Source: Prevotella sp. UBA3776 (GTDB lineage Bacteria > Bacteroidota > Bacteroidia > Bacteroidales > Bacteroidaceae). From it: 23,448 nt of DNA. The position numbers were made by a program, and so were the translations under genes. Below the pieces are notes generated by a model. That model was given only the letters and a program-made list of their open reading frames with translations. It was not told the origin of the DNA and did not search any database. The stretch covers positions 1 through 23,448 of the forward strand of contig DFFM01000025.1 of the NCBI GenBank assembly GCA_002369515.1, given 5' to 3'. Below, one piece after another: positions 6,776 to 14,157 of this stretch (positions are counted from its first letter, which is position 1; each line of letters begins with the position of its first letter).

Positions 6776-8863
6776 TCAGGCATAGGAGTGCATGCCGCCC
6801 AAGAAGTAGTTCACGCCGAAATAGGTCATGAGCACGGCCAGAAAAGCTGCGCCCAAATAGGCATGCAGCACGGCGAGGCGACGGAATGCGGGCAGGCTCT
6901 GGCGGTGGAGCGGCACGGCGTAAATCATCAGCGTGATGAGGGCCCACACCTCCTTGGGGTCCCAGCTCCAGTAGCGTCCCCAGCTGACGTTGGCCCAGAC
7001 GGCTCCCAGGAAGATGCCCGCCGCCAGCAAGAACACCGCAGGGTAGAGCAGCAGCAGCGAGAGGTGGCCGAACGACTCCAGTGTGGCGGCGTTGGCCGTG
7101 GGGTCTTTGCGCGTGAGGGTGATGGCGAGTGCGAACAGACTGTTGACCATCATGAAAGCCAGCAGCGCGTAGCTCATCATGATGATGCTGACGTGGCTGC
7201 TGAGCAGGGGCGACGAGAGCACGGGCATGAGCGGCGTGATTTGTGGATTGTTCTCGCCCAGCCATGCCACGAGCATGGCGAAGCCCGAGAGCAGGAATCC
7301 GAAGGGCAGCACATGAGGCATGCGCCGTCCGATGACCAGGGCTGTCAGCATGATGGCCAAGGCGAGGAACTGCATGGTTTCGTTGCCGTTGGCCAGCGGG
7401 ATGCGGCCGCCCACATACCAGCGCAGCAGGTAGCCGAACAGGTAGAATGCGAATGCCGCCATCAGCAACCATCGCATGGGGGCGAAGCGCACGGTGCGAC
7501 GCCGGGCGGTGAGCCACACCAGCAGCCCAAACGTGAGGAAACCCAGCGTCAGGTTGACCATGAACAGCACCTTGCTGAAGGGAATGCGGTTGTAGAGCAG
7601 TTCGGCACTGACGCGCCGCTCGCTCAGTGGAGCCACGTCGGCGGGGCGGGGCTTGATGAGCGTACCGTTGGTGAGCATCAGTATGAGTCCCACCTTCTCG
7701 TCCAGTTCGCGCACGGCCTTTTGCGAAACTTGCGGATTGGCGTCTTCCGACGCTTGCGGCTCAGCGTTTTGCGGTGCCTGCATGGGGTCGCCCAGCGGGC
7801 CGATGAATCGGTAGAGCTTGTACTCTTGGCCGTCGAACAGTTGGGCCAAGGAAGCATATTTCCCCTCGATGCCCAACAGCTGGCGCAGCTGCGCATCCTT
7901 TATCTTTATCATTTTCTCATTCTTCCACACCTCGGGTTTGGCCAGCCAGCCATAGACCACCTGCTCTGCGCGAAGCCCCTTGTAACTGGGACGCCCATAG
8001 ACCTTGGCGGTGAAGTCGCGCGCCAGCGTGTTCAGCGGAGCCACGCGGTCGTTGTAGATGACTTGCATGCGGGCGGCACGTTCGGCCTTCTCGTTGTTGA
8101 TGGTGCTTATCGAGCGGGCTTGGAGAGTGGAGAGCGGTGAGTGCGGCAGTGCGGTGGGGGCGAGCATCACGAGCAGGCAAAGCCCGCGGCGAAGCGCCGG
8201 CGAGCGCAACAGGCTGCGAAACTGCTCGCCGCGCGCCAGCAGCGTCCACAGCATGGCCAATGCCAGCAGTGCATAGCCGAAATAGGTGATGGGAGTGCCC
8301 CAAGGGTCGTAGTTGACGGCAAGGATGGTTCCCTGCCGGTCGGCATCGAACGACGACTGGTAGAAGCGGTATCCCTGCAATTGCAGGATGTGGTTCATCG
8401 AAATGGTGGCCGTGTGGTGGCCGTCCTGGTCGTAGCTCACTTGGCTCACGAAGTCGGCGGGGGCTTGCGTTCCCGGATAGTAAGCTATGCTGAACGAGTC
8501 GAGGTGCAGGGCGAAGGGCAGCAATTGCATCTGCCGTTCCTTCGGGTTGTAGAACATGTTCTCTGCCGTGCCTGTGCGTATGTGCATCTGCCCCTCCTTG
8601 CTCGTGAAAAACGATGTGGCCGCACCGCCCAGGATGACGATGAAGGCCACATGGATGAGAAACACGGACAGCCGCTGCCACAATCGCCGGCGAACCAGAT
8701 AGGCGGCCGATGCCAAAACAAGAACACCCCACAGCAGACAAAACCACCAGGAGTGGTAGATGTGGTCTGAGGCGTAGGTGTTGCCTTTGGCTTGCTCGAC
8801 AAAGGTGGCTGCACCCAGCAGCAGAACGATGGCAGCGTAAAGTATGCAAACTAGTTTCTTCAT
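6776..8863 (-). CDS. Cytochrome c biogenesis protein, ResB-CcsA (CcsBA) fusion
   Basis: A 695-residue polytopic membrane protein. The N-terminal half resembles ResB/Ccs1: membrane segments near residues 5-22, 40-57 and 66-85, then a soluble periplasmic region to about 390. The C-terminal half resembles CcsA/CcmC-family heme handling proteins, with the tryptophan-rich WWD-type segment WGRYWSWDPKEVWAL starting at residue 628 and a terminal G-G-M-H693-S-Y. System II cytochrome c synthases of this type export heme and ligate it to CxxCH motifs outside the cytoplasmic membrane. This fits the c-type cytochromes encoded upstream at 10247-10966 and 12581-14035. No nrfHA genes, common neighbours of this family in Bacteroidetes, are present in the window. 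No promoter is visible directly upstream, so co-transcription with the preceding gene is possible. Confidence 0.88.
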   Translation of the reverse strand: MKKLVCILYAAIVLLLGAATFVEQAKGNTYASDHIYHSWWFCLLWGVLVLASAAYLVRRRLWQRLSVFLIHVAFIVILGGAATSFFTSKEGQMHIRTGTAENMFYNPKERQMQLLPFALHLDSFSIAYYPGTQAPADFVSQVSYDQDGHHTATISMNHILQLQGYRFYQSSFDADRQGTILAVNYDPWGTPITYFGYALLALAMLWTLLARGEQFRSLLRSPALRRGLCLLVMLAPTALPHSPLSTLQARSISTINNEKAERAARMQVIYNDRVAPLNTLARDFTAKVYGRPSYKGLRAEQVVYGWLAKPEVWKNEKMIKIKDAQLRQLLGIEGKYASLAQLFDGQEYKLYRFIGPLGDPMQAPQNAEPQASEDANPQVSQKAVRELDEKVGLILMLTNGTLIKPRPADVAPLSERRVSAELLYNRIPFSKVLFMVNLTLGFLTFGLLVWLTARRRTVRFAPMRWLLMAAFAFYLFGYLLRWYVGGRIPLANGNETMQFLALAIMLTALVIGRRMPHVLPFGFLLSGFAMLVAWLGENNPQITPLMPVLSSPLLSSHVSIIMMSYALLAFMMVNSLFALAITLTRKDPTANAATLESFGHLSLLLLYPAVFLLAAGIFLGAVWANVSWGRYWSWDPKEVWALITLMIYAVPLHRQSLPAFRRLAVLHAYLGAAFLAVLMTYFGVNYFLGGMHSYA

Positions 8864-8881
8864 TGTGTCCGTTGGTTATGG

Positions 8882-9002
8882 GGTGGCCCCCACCAAACCT
8901 CCCCCCGTAGGGGAGGCTTTCTGTGTGCCGGGCCATTCCCGAGCAAGCTCGCCTACCCGTAGCCTTTCCCCCTACGGGGGGGATGAGAGGGGGGCTTGAG
9001 GG
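8882..9002. repeat. Composite intergenic repeat with C/G palindromes; dispersed core copy B
   Basis: The gap between the Rid-like and CcsBA genes is filled by hairpin-prone repeats. It contains CCTCCCC/GGGGAGG around 8899-8916, the 27-bp core at 8938-8964 (identical to 122-148 on the opposite strand) and CCCCC-TAC-GGGGG around 8968-8982, ending in ATGAGAGGGGGGCT, which recurs at 18967-18980. A similar composite occurs at 21130-21305. It looks like a repeat cassette, not a conventional terminator, because no clear U-run follows on the transcribed strand. Confidence 0.8.
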
Positions 9003-9011
9003 AGTTTGGCT

Positions 9012-10154
9012 TTAGAAAGCGGGGAACTGCGGGTTATCGACTTGCTTGATGGCCATGCACTCCATTTCGATGAGCCATCCGGGACGGCAGACGGGGGCAT
9101 GCACAATGACGTAGGGTTTGTCGGCGAACCGTTCCTTGTAGAGTTCGCTCACCACCTGATAGTCGGCGGTGTCGCGCAGATAGACCACCATCTCGCTCAC
9201 GTCGTCGTAGCTGCACTCGGCCTCGTTGAGCAGAGCTTCTACATTCTCCCACATGCGGTGGGTCTGGCGGCGTATGTCGCCTGGATACATCACTTCGCCC
9301 TTGTTGTTGATGCTGGCCGTACCCGAGATGAACACGTGGCGGCGGTCGCCATAATCCACGCGCGTTCCGCGCTCGAAACTCACGCCGTAGTCGCTGGTGC
9401 GGTTCAGGTGGGATTGAGCGTAGAGATAGGTGATTTGCTCCTGGCTGATGCCGTCGATGGCATAGTTGTCCATCTGTGCGAGCACATTGATGTCGGCCTG
9501 TCGGCCTCCGATGCCTGTGCTGGCTATGAAGTGGGTGTGGACGGTGAGGTCTTGGGTGAAGAACACATTGTTGCGGGCGCGCACCACGCCACCGTAGTTC
9601 AGATCGACATCGTTGACGAAGAACCACGTGCGGATGCAGTTCTCCGACAGCTTGCATCCCTCTTCGAGCAGCTGCATGACATACTCGTTGAGCAGCAGGC
9701 GCGTCTGATATTCGGTGTTGGCGGCCAGATTGTGCGCGCTGCCGTTCCAGAGGTGGCGGAACTGGCCGTGGGCCGTCTCGTAGAGTCCGCTTTTCGAGAT
9801 GCGGGTGTGAACGCCCGTCATCATATACACCCAGAGGGCTATCTTCGTGCCGTCGAGCGGCGCCTGCTGGATGACCGACTTGGCGCACTCGGACGCATCG
9901 GCCACGAGCACCGCGTCCTGTTGGTTGGCCGCGTCGCTCAGAAAATAGCGCTTGAAGACAGCCTCCGCACCTTGCAGATGGTTTTCGCGCAGCTGGGCGT
10001 AGGCGTCGAGAATGGCTTCCAGCTGTTCGTTGAAGGTGAGGTGCTGGTCGGTGATGCGTATCATTACCTGATACTCTTTCACCTCGGTTCCATTGTCAAA
10101 AAGCGTTGTTTTCGCAAAAGCGTGGTCGAAGCGTATGGTTTGTTGTCTGTTCAT
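9012..10154 (-). CDS. Rid/YjgF-fold protein, chorismatase (FkbO/Hyg5)-like
   Basis: A 380-residue protein whose C-terminal part (about 265-375) has the Rid/YjgF pattern: RRHVFISGTASIN, a helix with RQTHRMWENVEALL, an M-V-V-Y-L-R-D strand, and a closing CRPGWLIEMECMAI segment where the Arg matches the ligand-binding Arg of RidA. The N-terminal part looks like a divergent second domain (W-F-F-V-N-D, V-R-A-R-N-N). Two such lobes in about 350 residues is the layout of chorismatases (FkbO, Hyg5, XanB2), which convert chorismate to hydroxybenzoate or dihydroxycyclohexadiene-type products. The chorismatase match is by overall architecture from memory and is an inference; a Rid-type deaminase is the alternative. 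The ATG at 10154 is immediately preceded by an ATGGGTC repeat array instead of a normal leader. Confidence 0.6.
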   Translation of the reverse strand: MNRQQTIRFDHAFAKTTLFDNGTEVKEYQVMIRITDQHLTFNEQLEAILDAYAQLRENHLQGAEAVFKRYFLSDAANQQDAVLVADASECAKSVIQQAPLDGTKIALWVYMMTGVHTRISKSGLYETAHGQFRHLWNGSAHNLAANTEYQTRLLLNEYVMQLLEEGCKLSENCIRTWFFVNDVDLNYGGVVRARNNVFFTQDLTVHTHFIASTGIGGRQADINVLAQMDNYAIDGISQEQITYLYAQSHLNRTSDYGVSFERGTRVDYGDRRHVFISGTASINNKGEVMYPGDIRRQTHRMWENVEALLNEAECSYDDVSEMVVYLRDTADYQVVSELYKERFADKPYVIVHAPVCRPGWLIEMECMAIKQVDNPQFPAF

Positions 10155-10161
10155 ATGGTTC

Positions 10162-10209
10162 TTAATGGGTCTAATGGGTCAAAATGGGTCTTAATGGGCC
10201 GGATGGGTC
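10162..10209 (+). repeat. ATGGGTC short tandem array (period 9-10)
   Basis: ATGGGTC or ATGGGCC occurs at 10165, 10174, 10184, 10194 and 10203, separated by AT-rich 2-3 base spacers (TTA, TA, AAA). A further weaker unit follows near 10217. It sits between the mono-heme lipoprotein gene stop and the Rid-like gene start, only 8 bp from the latter's ATG. Confidence 0.8.
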
Positions 10210-10246
10210 TAATGCGAATGGGCGATGTCGAAAAGCCGAATGTCAA

Positions 10247-10966
10247 TTATTTTGCCCCGTTGTTTATCCAGCTGTCGATGAGTTGCAGCATGTCGGCCGA
10301 TGTCACCTCCGAGGCGTGGTTGTAGTGCCACGATTCTGTCAGGTCGCTGCACAGTGCTTGGTGGAGCACACTGGCTGAGGCATTGCCGGGCTGCACAATC
10401 AGGCTGCCCGGCACTTTTTTCGAAGGCTGCCCCACCATGGATTCCCGGCTGCGCCCTTCGGTCAGAAACAGTCCTGCGGCAGCCTGATTGGCTGCTCCAT
10501 GGCAGTTGGCGCAGGTGGTGTTGAGGATGTTCTGCTGAATGGCTTCGAACATGCTGGCATCGACCGTGCCCACGTCCATGCGCACCGTGTCGGTGGCGCC
10601 GGCGATGTCGGCCTCTGCCAAGGTGACGATGTGGCGGCGCAGACGGTCGAGCACACACAGCCGCACTATCTTCACCTCGTCGCCGATGCCGGCGAGCACG
10701 ATGTCCACCTTTTCCCCAGTGCTAGCACCGATGGATTTCTCGATGGTGGCATACTCGCTGTCATCGTCGGCAAATCCAGCTATTGACACCTTGTAGCCGT
10801 CCGGCCAGCTGTCGAGTCCGCGGAGTGTTCCTTTCAGCTTCACCACCTTGCCGCTGGCGGCAGAGGCTGTGTGTTCGTAGATTCGTCCGTCGTCGCAGGC
10901 GCTCAGCGACAGGGCTGCCAATGGCAAAAGCGCTGCAAAGATACGAATAAAAAATCGGCTAATCAT
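10247..10966 (-). CDS. Mono-heme c-type cytochrome lipoprotein
   Basis: A 239-residue secreted lipoprotein. The signal peptide ends in a lipobox L-S-A-C24, followed by Asp-Asp-Gly, an acid-rich start that can signal surface display in Bacteroidetes. Residues about 38-135 form a predicted beta-rich domain of unknown family. The C-terminal part is a small cytochrome c domain with the single heme-attachment motif C152-A-N-C155-H156 and a closing helix S-A-D-M-L-Q-L-I-D-S-W-I-N-N-G-A; M226 is a candidate axial ligand. Such WI-xx-GA tails are common in lipoprotein-anchored cytochromes. It begins 21 bp downstream of the second porin and is probably co-transcribed with it. A likely role is electron transfer to or from the di-heme protein of the same cluster; this is inference. 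Confidence 0.82.
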   Translation of the reverse strand: MISRFFIRIFAALLPLAALSLSACDDGRIYEHTASAASGKVVKLKGTLRGLDSWPDGYKVSIAGFADDDSEYATIEKSIGASTGEKVDIVLAGIGDEVKIVRLCVLDRLRRHIVTLAEADIAGATDTVRMDVGTVDASMFEAIQQNILNTTCANCHGAANQAAAGLFLTEGRSRESMVGQPSKKVPGSLIVQPGNASASVLHQALCSDLTESWHYNHASEVTSADMLQLIDSWINNGAK

Positions 10967-10987
10967 TTTTTTTGATTCTTTTTTTTG

Positions 10988-12316
10988 TTAGAAGGCGTAT
11001 TGCAGCATCACACACGCAGTGTGTGTGGACACTCCGAGGTCGTCCATGTCGCGGTCGAGTTGTGTTTCGTGGCCAGTACGCCCAATGAACTGGTACATGC
11101 CCGACACCTTGATGTTGGTTTTCGGAACGAAGAAGTTCACGGCCAGCGCGGGCATGTTGAGCAGACCCTTGGCGTCTGTGCCGTTGCGGTCCATCAGGTC
11201 GTAGCGAAGGCCGAGCTGCCACTGCGGAGCCACGAAGTAGCCCACCTGGGCGTAGCCGCCCCAGTAGTTGTAGCTGTCGTCGATTTTCTGCCGTTTGGTG
11301 AACCCGATGTGCATGTAGTAGGCTTCTGCAGCCACATACCAGCGATTTTTGAGTATGGCAAACTCCACGCCTGCGCGCAGGTCGTTGGTCGATTCGTTCT
11401 CGCTCTCCACGTTGTAGTTGGCGCTCAGCCCAAGGAGCATCTTGTCCTCGTTGAGCATCTTGGGGTTGCCCTGCGTCATGGGCATGAGTCCCTTGGGCTG
11501 CCACGTCACGCGTCCGGCGTAGAGCATCGAGGGGATGTGCCAGTCGTCGCTGAATGTTTTGGTGGCTCCGTTCTGTGCCGAGCCGGTGCCGTTCCATATT
11601 CCCACTTCGTAGCCAAATCGGTTGTTGATGAATCCGTGCATCTCAACGCCCAAGTCGAAACCTGTGCCAATGCCTGGGGTGACGGCGTTGAGCGAGTGGG
11701 GCAGAATGGCTTGTGCGGTGAGCGACGTGGGCAGCTGCGGAAATAGCGTCTCGCCCAGTGTGGTGAGGTAAGCGTGGGTGAACGGAGTCTTGAACTTGCC
11801 GGCACGGAAGTGCAGGGCCTTGTTTACTCCATAGTCGATCCATGCCTGCTGCAGCACGTTGCCGCCCGAGGCCGCCGCATTGACGCAGATGTTGTAGTCG
11901 ATGGTGCCGAAGGCGCGGCCGGTGAACCCGATGATGGCATAGGGCATGGCGAAGCCCGAATTGGCAATGTTGTCCTGGTTGTAGGCTTTGTCGAGCCCCT
12001 CGTCGTCGTAATAGCGGAAGTTGAGGGTGCTCTGAATATACATGTAGGGTTTGAAGACGAAGCTGCCGTCGCTCGACTGCAGGGTGAAGCCGCGGTTGTC
12101 GGCAATGGGAATCACGCCGTTCTCCATGTCCAGGTGGTTTTCGCTGTCGGGTGCGGTGGCCTTGGTGCTGATGTCCGCTGCTTCGCTGTTGGCTGTCGGG
12201 TTGTTGGACGTCAGTTCGGTTGGTTCGGTGTTGGTGGCAGCCGTGTGGGCCGTTGCCGATGCAAACGAAACCAAGACGGCGACCATTGCCAGTGTCTTTT
12301 TTGATACGATTTTCAT
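10988..12316 (-). CDS. Outer-membrane porin-like beta-barrel, OprP/O-like
   Basis: A 442-residue outer-membrane protein with an N-terminal signal peptide (cleavage likely after A-T-A-H or A-H-T-A near residue 25). A low-complexity Thr/Glu/Asn-rich stretch (about 27-60) follows, then repeated amphipathic strands and a C-terminal aromatic residue (QYAF), typical of beta-barrel assembly signals. Segments such as FRAGKFKTPF and EVGIWNGTG resemble phosphate-selective OprP/OprO-type porins; the Arg/Lys strand after AWIDYGVNKALHF is characteristic. It is the fourth gene of the proposed porin-imelysin-COG3488 cluster. A 264-bp upstream gap holds an exact 21-bp repeat array, so its expression may differ from that of the genes before it. 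Substrate unknown. Confidence 0.82.
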   Translation of the reverse strand: MKIVSKKTLAMVAVLVSFASATAHTAATNTEPTELTSNNPTANSEAADISTKATAPDSENHLDMENGVIPIADNRGFTLQSSDGSFVFKPYMYIQSTLNFRYYDDEGLDKAYNQDNIANSGFAMPYAIIGFTGRAFGTIDYNICVNAAASGGNVLQQAWIDYGVNKALHFRAGKFKTPFTHAYLTTLGETLFPQLPTSLTAQAILPHSLNAVTPGIGTGFDLGVEMHGFINNRFGYEVGIWNGTGSAQNGATKTFSDDWHIPSMLYAGRVTWQPKGLMPMTQGNPKMLNEDKMLLGLSANYNVESENESTNDLRAGVEFAILKNRWYVAAEAYYMHIGFTKRQKIDDSYNYWGGYAQVGYFVAPQWQLGLRYDLMDRNGTDAKGLLNMPALAVNFFVPKTNIKVSGMYQFIGRTGHETQLDRDMDDLGVSTHTACVMLQYAF

Positions 12317-12580
12317 TGTATTTTTGGGTGTTGTTGTTTTTGTTCCGTGAATGGTTTTTCCCCTGATTCGGGTCGTTTTTCTGAACCTGAGCGCTGTGCA
12401 AAAATTTTCTAGAGAATTTGAGCGCAGCGTCGGGAGATAATTTTTTATTGTCGGGAGATATTATTTTATTGTCGAGAGATATTTTTTTGTTCTCGGGGGA
12501 TGTTTCTTCGTTGTCGGGAGATGTCCCTGTCGTAGCCGCTGCGGTCGCTGCGCAGGGGCGTGTCGGGGGCGGGTGGTCGG
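12317..12580. other. Leader region upstream of porin 2
   Basis: This gap between the di-heme gene and the second porin gene contains T-rich sequence next to the porin start, a TTTTCTAGAGAATTT-like partial palindrome near 12405-12419, and the 21-bp array described at 12430-12534. I find no convincing TAnnTTTG element on the minus strand and no terminator. An open frame crosses the array on both strands because 21 is a multiple of three, but no start codon or family match supports a gene. Confidence 0.5.
12430..12534. repeat. Exact 21-bp tandem array, five units
   Basis: TCGGGAGAT or a one-base variant begins at 12430, 12451, 12472, 12493 and 12514, an exact 21-bp period. Each conserved 9-mer is followed by a 12-base A/T-rich part, which is nearly all T and A in the first three units and more diverged in the last two. 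The spacing equals two helical turns, so the AT tracts lie on one face of the DNA. Confidence 0.9.
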
Positions 12581-14035
12581 CTAGAGCGACCACAGAAACT
12601 CGATGAGCTGGTTGCGCTGCTGCTTCGACATGTTCTTGAACTTGTTTTTCGAGGCTTCGCCCTCGCCTCCGTGCCACATGATGGCTTCCAGGAAGTTGCG
12701 TGCGCGCCCGTCGTGCAGGAAGTAGGTGTGGCCGTTCACTTTTTTCTGAAGGCCAACTCCCCAGAGTGGCGTGGTGCGCCATTCGTTGCCCCGAGCCAGT
12801 CCGCTGACAAAGTTGTCGTTCAGTCCCACGCCCATGATTTCCGAGCCCATGTCGTGGAGCAGGAAGTCGCTGTAGGGGTGGATGGTCTGTCCTCCCAGCC
12901 ACGGAAGGTTGGTTCCTGCGAGCAGCACCGAACCGCGGGCCTTGGTGTGCAGCGTGGTGACATGGCAGAGGTGGCATCCGGCCTGGTAGAACAGTTTTTC
13001 GCCTTCTATGACGTCGCGGTTGTTCACATTGCGTCGTGCCGGCACCGAGAGGCTCTGCATGTAGAGGTCAACGTCCTCCATGTCTTCGGTGGAGACGTCG
13101 AGCAGGTCGTAGCTGAGCCCCATCATCGAGCCTTCTTCCATCTGCCGTTGTCCCTCGCAAATTTCTTCGGGATAGCGGCTGTTGGTCATGCCCATGTCGC
13201 TGGAGAATCCCAGTTCCACGGTGAGGTCGGCGTGTTGCGCCTTGTTGCCCGAGAGGCCCAGCTGCAAGCGCCCCCGCTCGTTGATGTAGTTGCATCGTCC
13301 GCTGATGCCCCATTCGGGGTAGTTGCTGCGGCGCGCCAGGGCTTCAATCTCAGCCGGGTCGAGCGCCATCATTTGTCCCATGCCCACGTGGCGCAGCGGA
13401 ACGCGCACGGTGCAGAACAGGTCGTTGGGGCTGATGGAGTCGGCATACCATTGGGTGATGGTCCACCGGGGGACGCAGAGTGTGTATTTCTCGCCGTCGG
13501 GGAAACTGAACTGCATGGAGTCGATCTTCACCTTCAGTTTGCCCTCGGCGCGTACGCCGTAGATGCCCTGGTCGTGGATGACTCGGCCGTAGTTGGGGAA
13601 GAACGTCCCATTCTTTCGGGTGATGTAAATGAGCGATGCGGTGAAGCCGTAGGCTCCCGAACCGTCGTCGCTGCCATTTTTGAAGCTGGTCCAATAAGTA
13701 GGTTCTGTGCGTCCGGCATTGCGGTGGCAGCTGCCGCACGAGTAGCCGGCATAGACGGGCCCCAGACCGCCTCCGTGTCCGTTCTCGTTGCTGGTTTTCA
13801 CATTGTCGTACAGACGGTCGCCCGTGTTGAATCTCGAATTGTATGCCCCCGACAGCCAGTCGGCTCCCTGGTCGTAAGCAATCGAAGAATTGTAGAACCC
13901 CGTCGAGGTGCCTGCCGAGAGGGCATAGCCGGTGGGGATGTTGATGTCGTCAACGTCCAGCTGGTCGTTCTCTTCGCACGAGACGATGGCGAAGAATGCC
14001 GCCGCGAGAACGGTGATGCTGATGGTCTTGTTCAT
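12581..14035 (-). CDS. Di-heme COG3488/DUF1111 lipoprotein (imelysin-associated)
   Basis: A 484-residue lipoprotein of the di-heme oxidoreductase family often labelled thiol oxidoreductase (COG3488), distantly related to MauG/cytochrome c peroxidase. The lipobox is I-V-S-C20, followed by Glu-Glu-Asn-Asp and more acidic residues. Heme motifs are C100-G-S-C103-H104 and C354-H-L-C357-H358. Family signatures near the C-terminus are present: E-W-R-T-T-P-L-W-G, then N-G-H-T-Y-F-L-H-D-G-R-A-R and W-H-G-G-E. Full length for the family. Family members are frequently encoded beside imelysins, as here: the imelysin gene lies 122 bp upstream with a 13-bp inverted repeat in the gap. The biochemical reaction of this family is not settled; a role in iron or copper-linked redox chemistry is inferred from the neighbourhood. 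Confidence 0.9.
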   Translation of the reverse strand: MNKTISITVLAAAFFAIVSCEENDQLDVDDINIPTGYALSAGTSTGFYNSSIAYDQGADWLSGAYNSRFNTGDRLYDNVKTSNENGHGGGLGPVYAGYSCGSCHRNAGRTEPTYWTSFKNGSDDGSGAYGFTASLIYITRKNGTFFPNYGRVIHDQGIYGVRAEGKLKVKIDSMQFSFPDGEKYTLCVPRWTITQWYADSISPNDLFCTVRVPLRHVGMGQMMALDPAEIEALARRSNYPEWGISGRCNYINERGRLQLGLSGNKAQHADLTVELGFSSDMGMTNSRYPEEICEGQRQMEEGSMMGLSYDLLDVSTEDMEDVDLYMQSLSVPARRNVNNRDVIEGEKLFYQAGCHLCHVTTLHTKARGSVLLAGTNLPWLGGQTIHPYSDFLLHDMGSEIMGVGLNDNFVSGLARGNEWRTTPLWGVGLQKKVNGHTYFLHDGRARNFLEAIMWHGGEGEASKNKFKNMSKQQRNQLIEFLWSL

Positions 14036-14080
14036 GGAAAGATCCTGTTAGTCAATATGTTTTTGTTCAGAGCCACAATA

Positions 14081-14120
14081 GCGAAGACAGAATTTTCGTT
14101 TTCTCTCATTCTGTCTTCGC
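14081..14120. other. Intercistronic inverted repeat
   Basis: GCGAAGACAGAAT (14081-14093) pairs perfectly with ATTCTGTCTTCGC (14108-14120), with a 14-nt loop. It lies between the imelysin and di-heme genes. No U-run follows on the minus strand, so it is more likely an mRNA-stabilising or processing hairpin, or a leaky attenuator, than a full terminator. Confidence 0.7.
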
Positions 14121-14157
14121 CTTGTGGTGGGGTGTTGTCGTTTGGCTTTCGCCTTGT

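Noticed and set aside
6755..8140. Plus-strand open frame of 461 codons opposite the CcsBA gene
   Set aside because: Product is Gln/Glu/His/Arg-rich with no family pattern, typical of the complement of hydrophobic membrane-protein codons.
9006..10325. Long plus-strand open frame of 439 codons opposite the Rid-like gene
   Set aside because: It is antisense to a recognisable protein, begins with GTG/CTG-biased low-complexity Val/Ala/His text, and runs through the ATGGGTC array. Long antisense frames are expected from the G/C-biased third positions.
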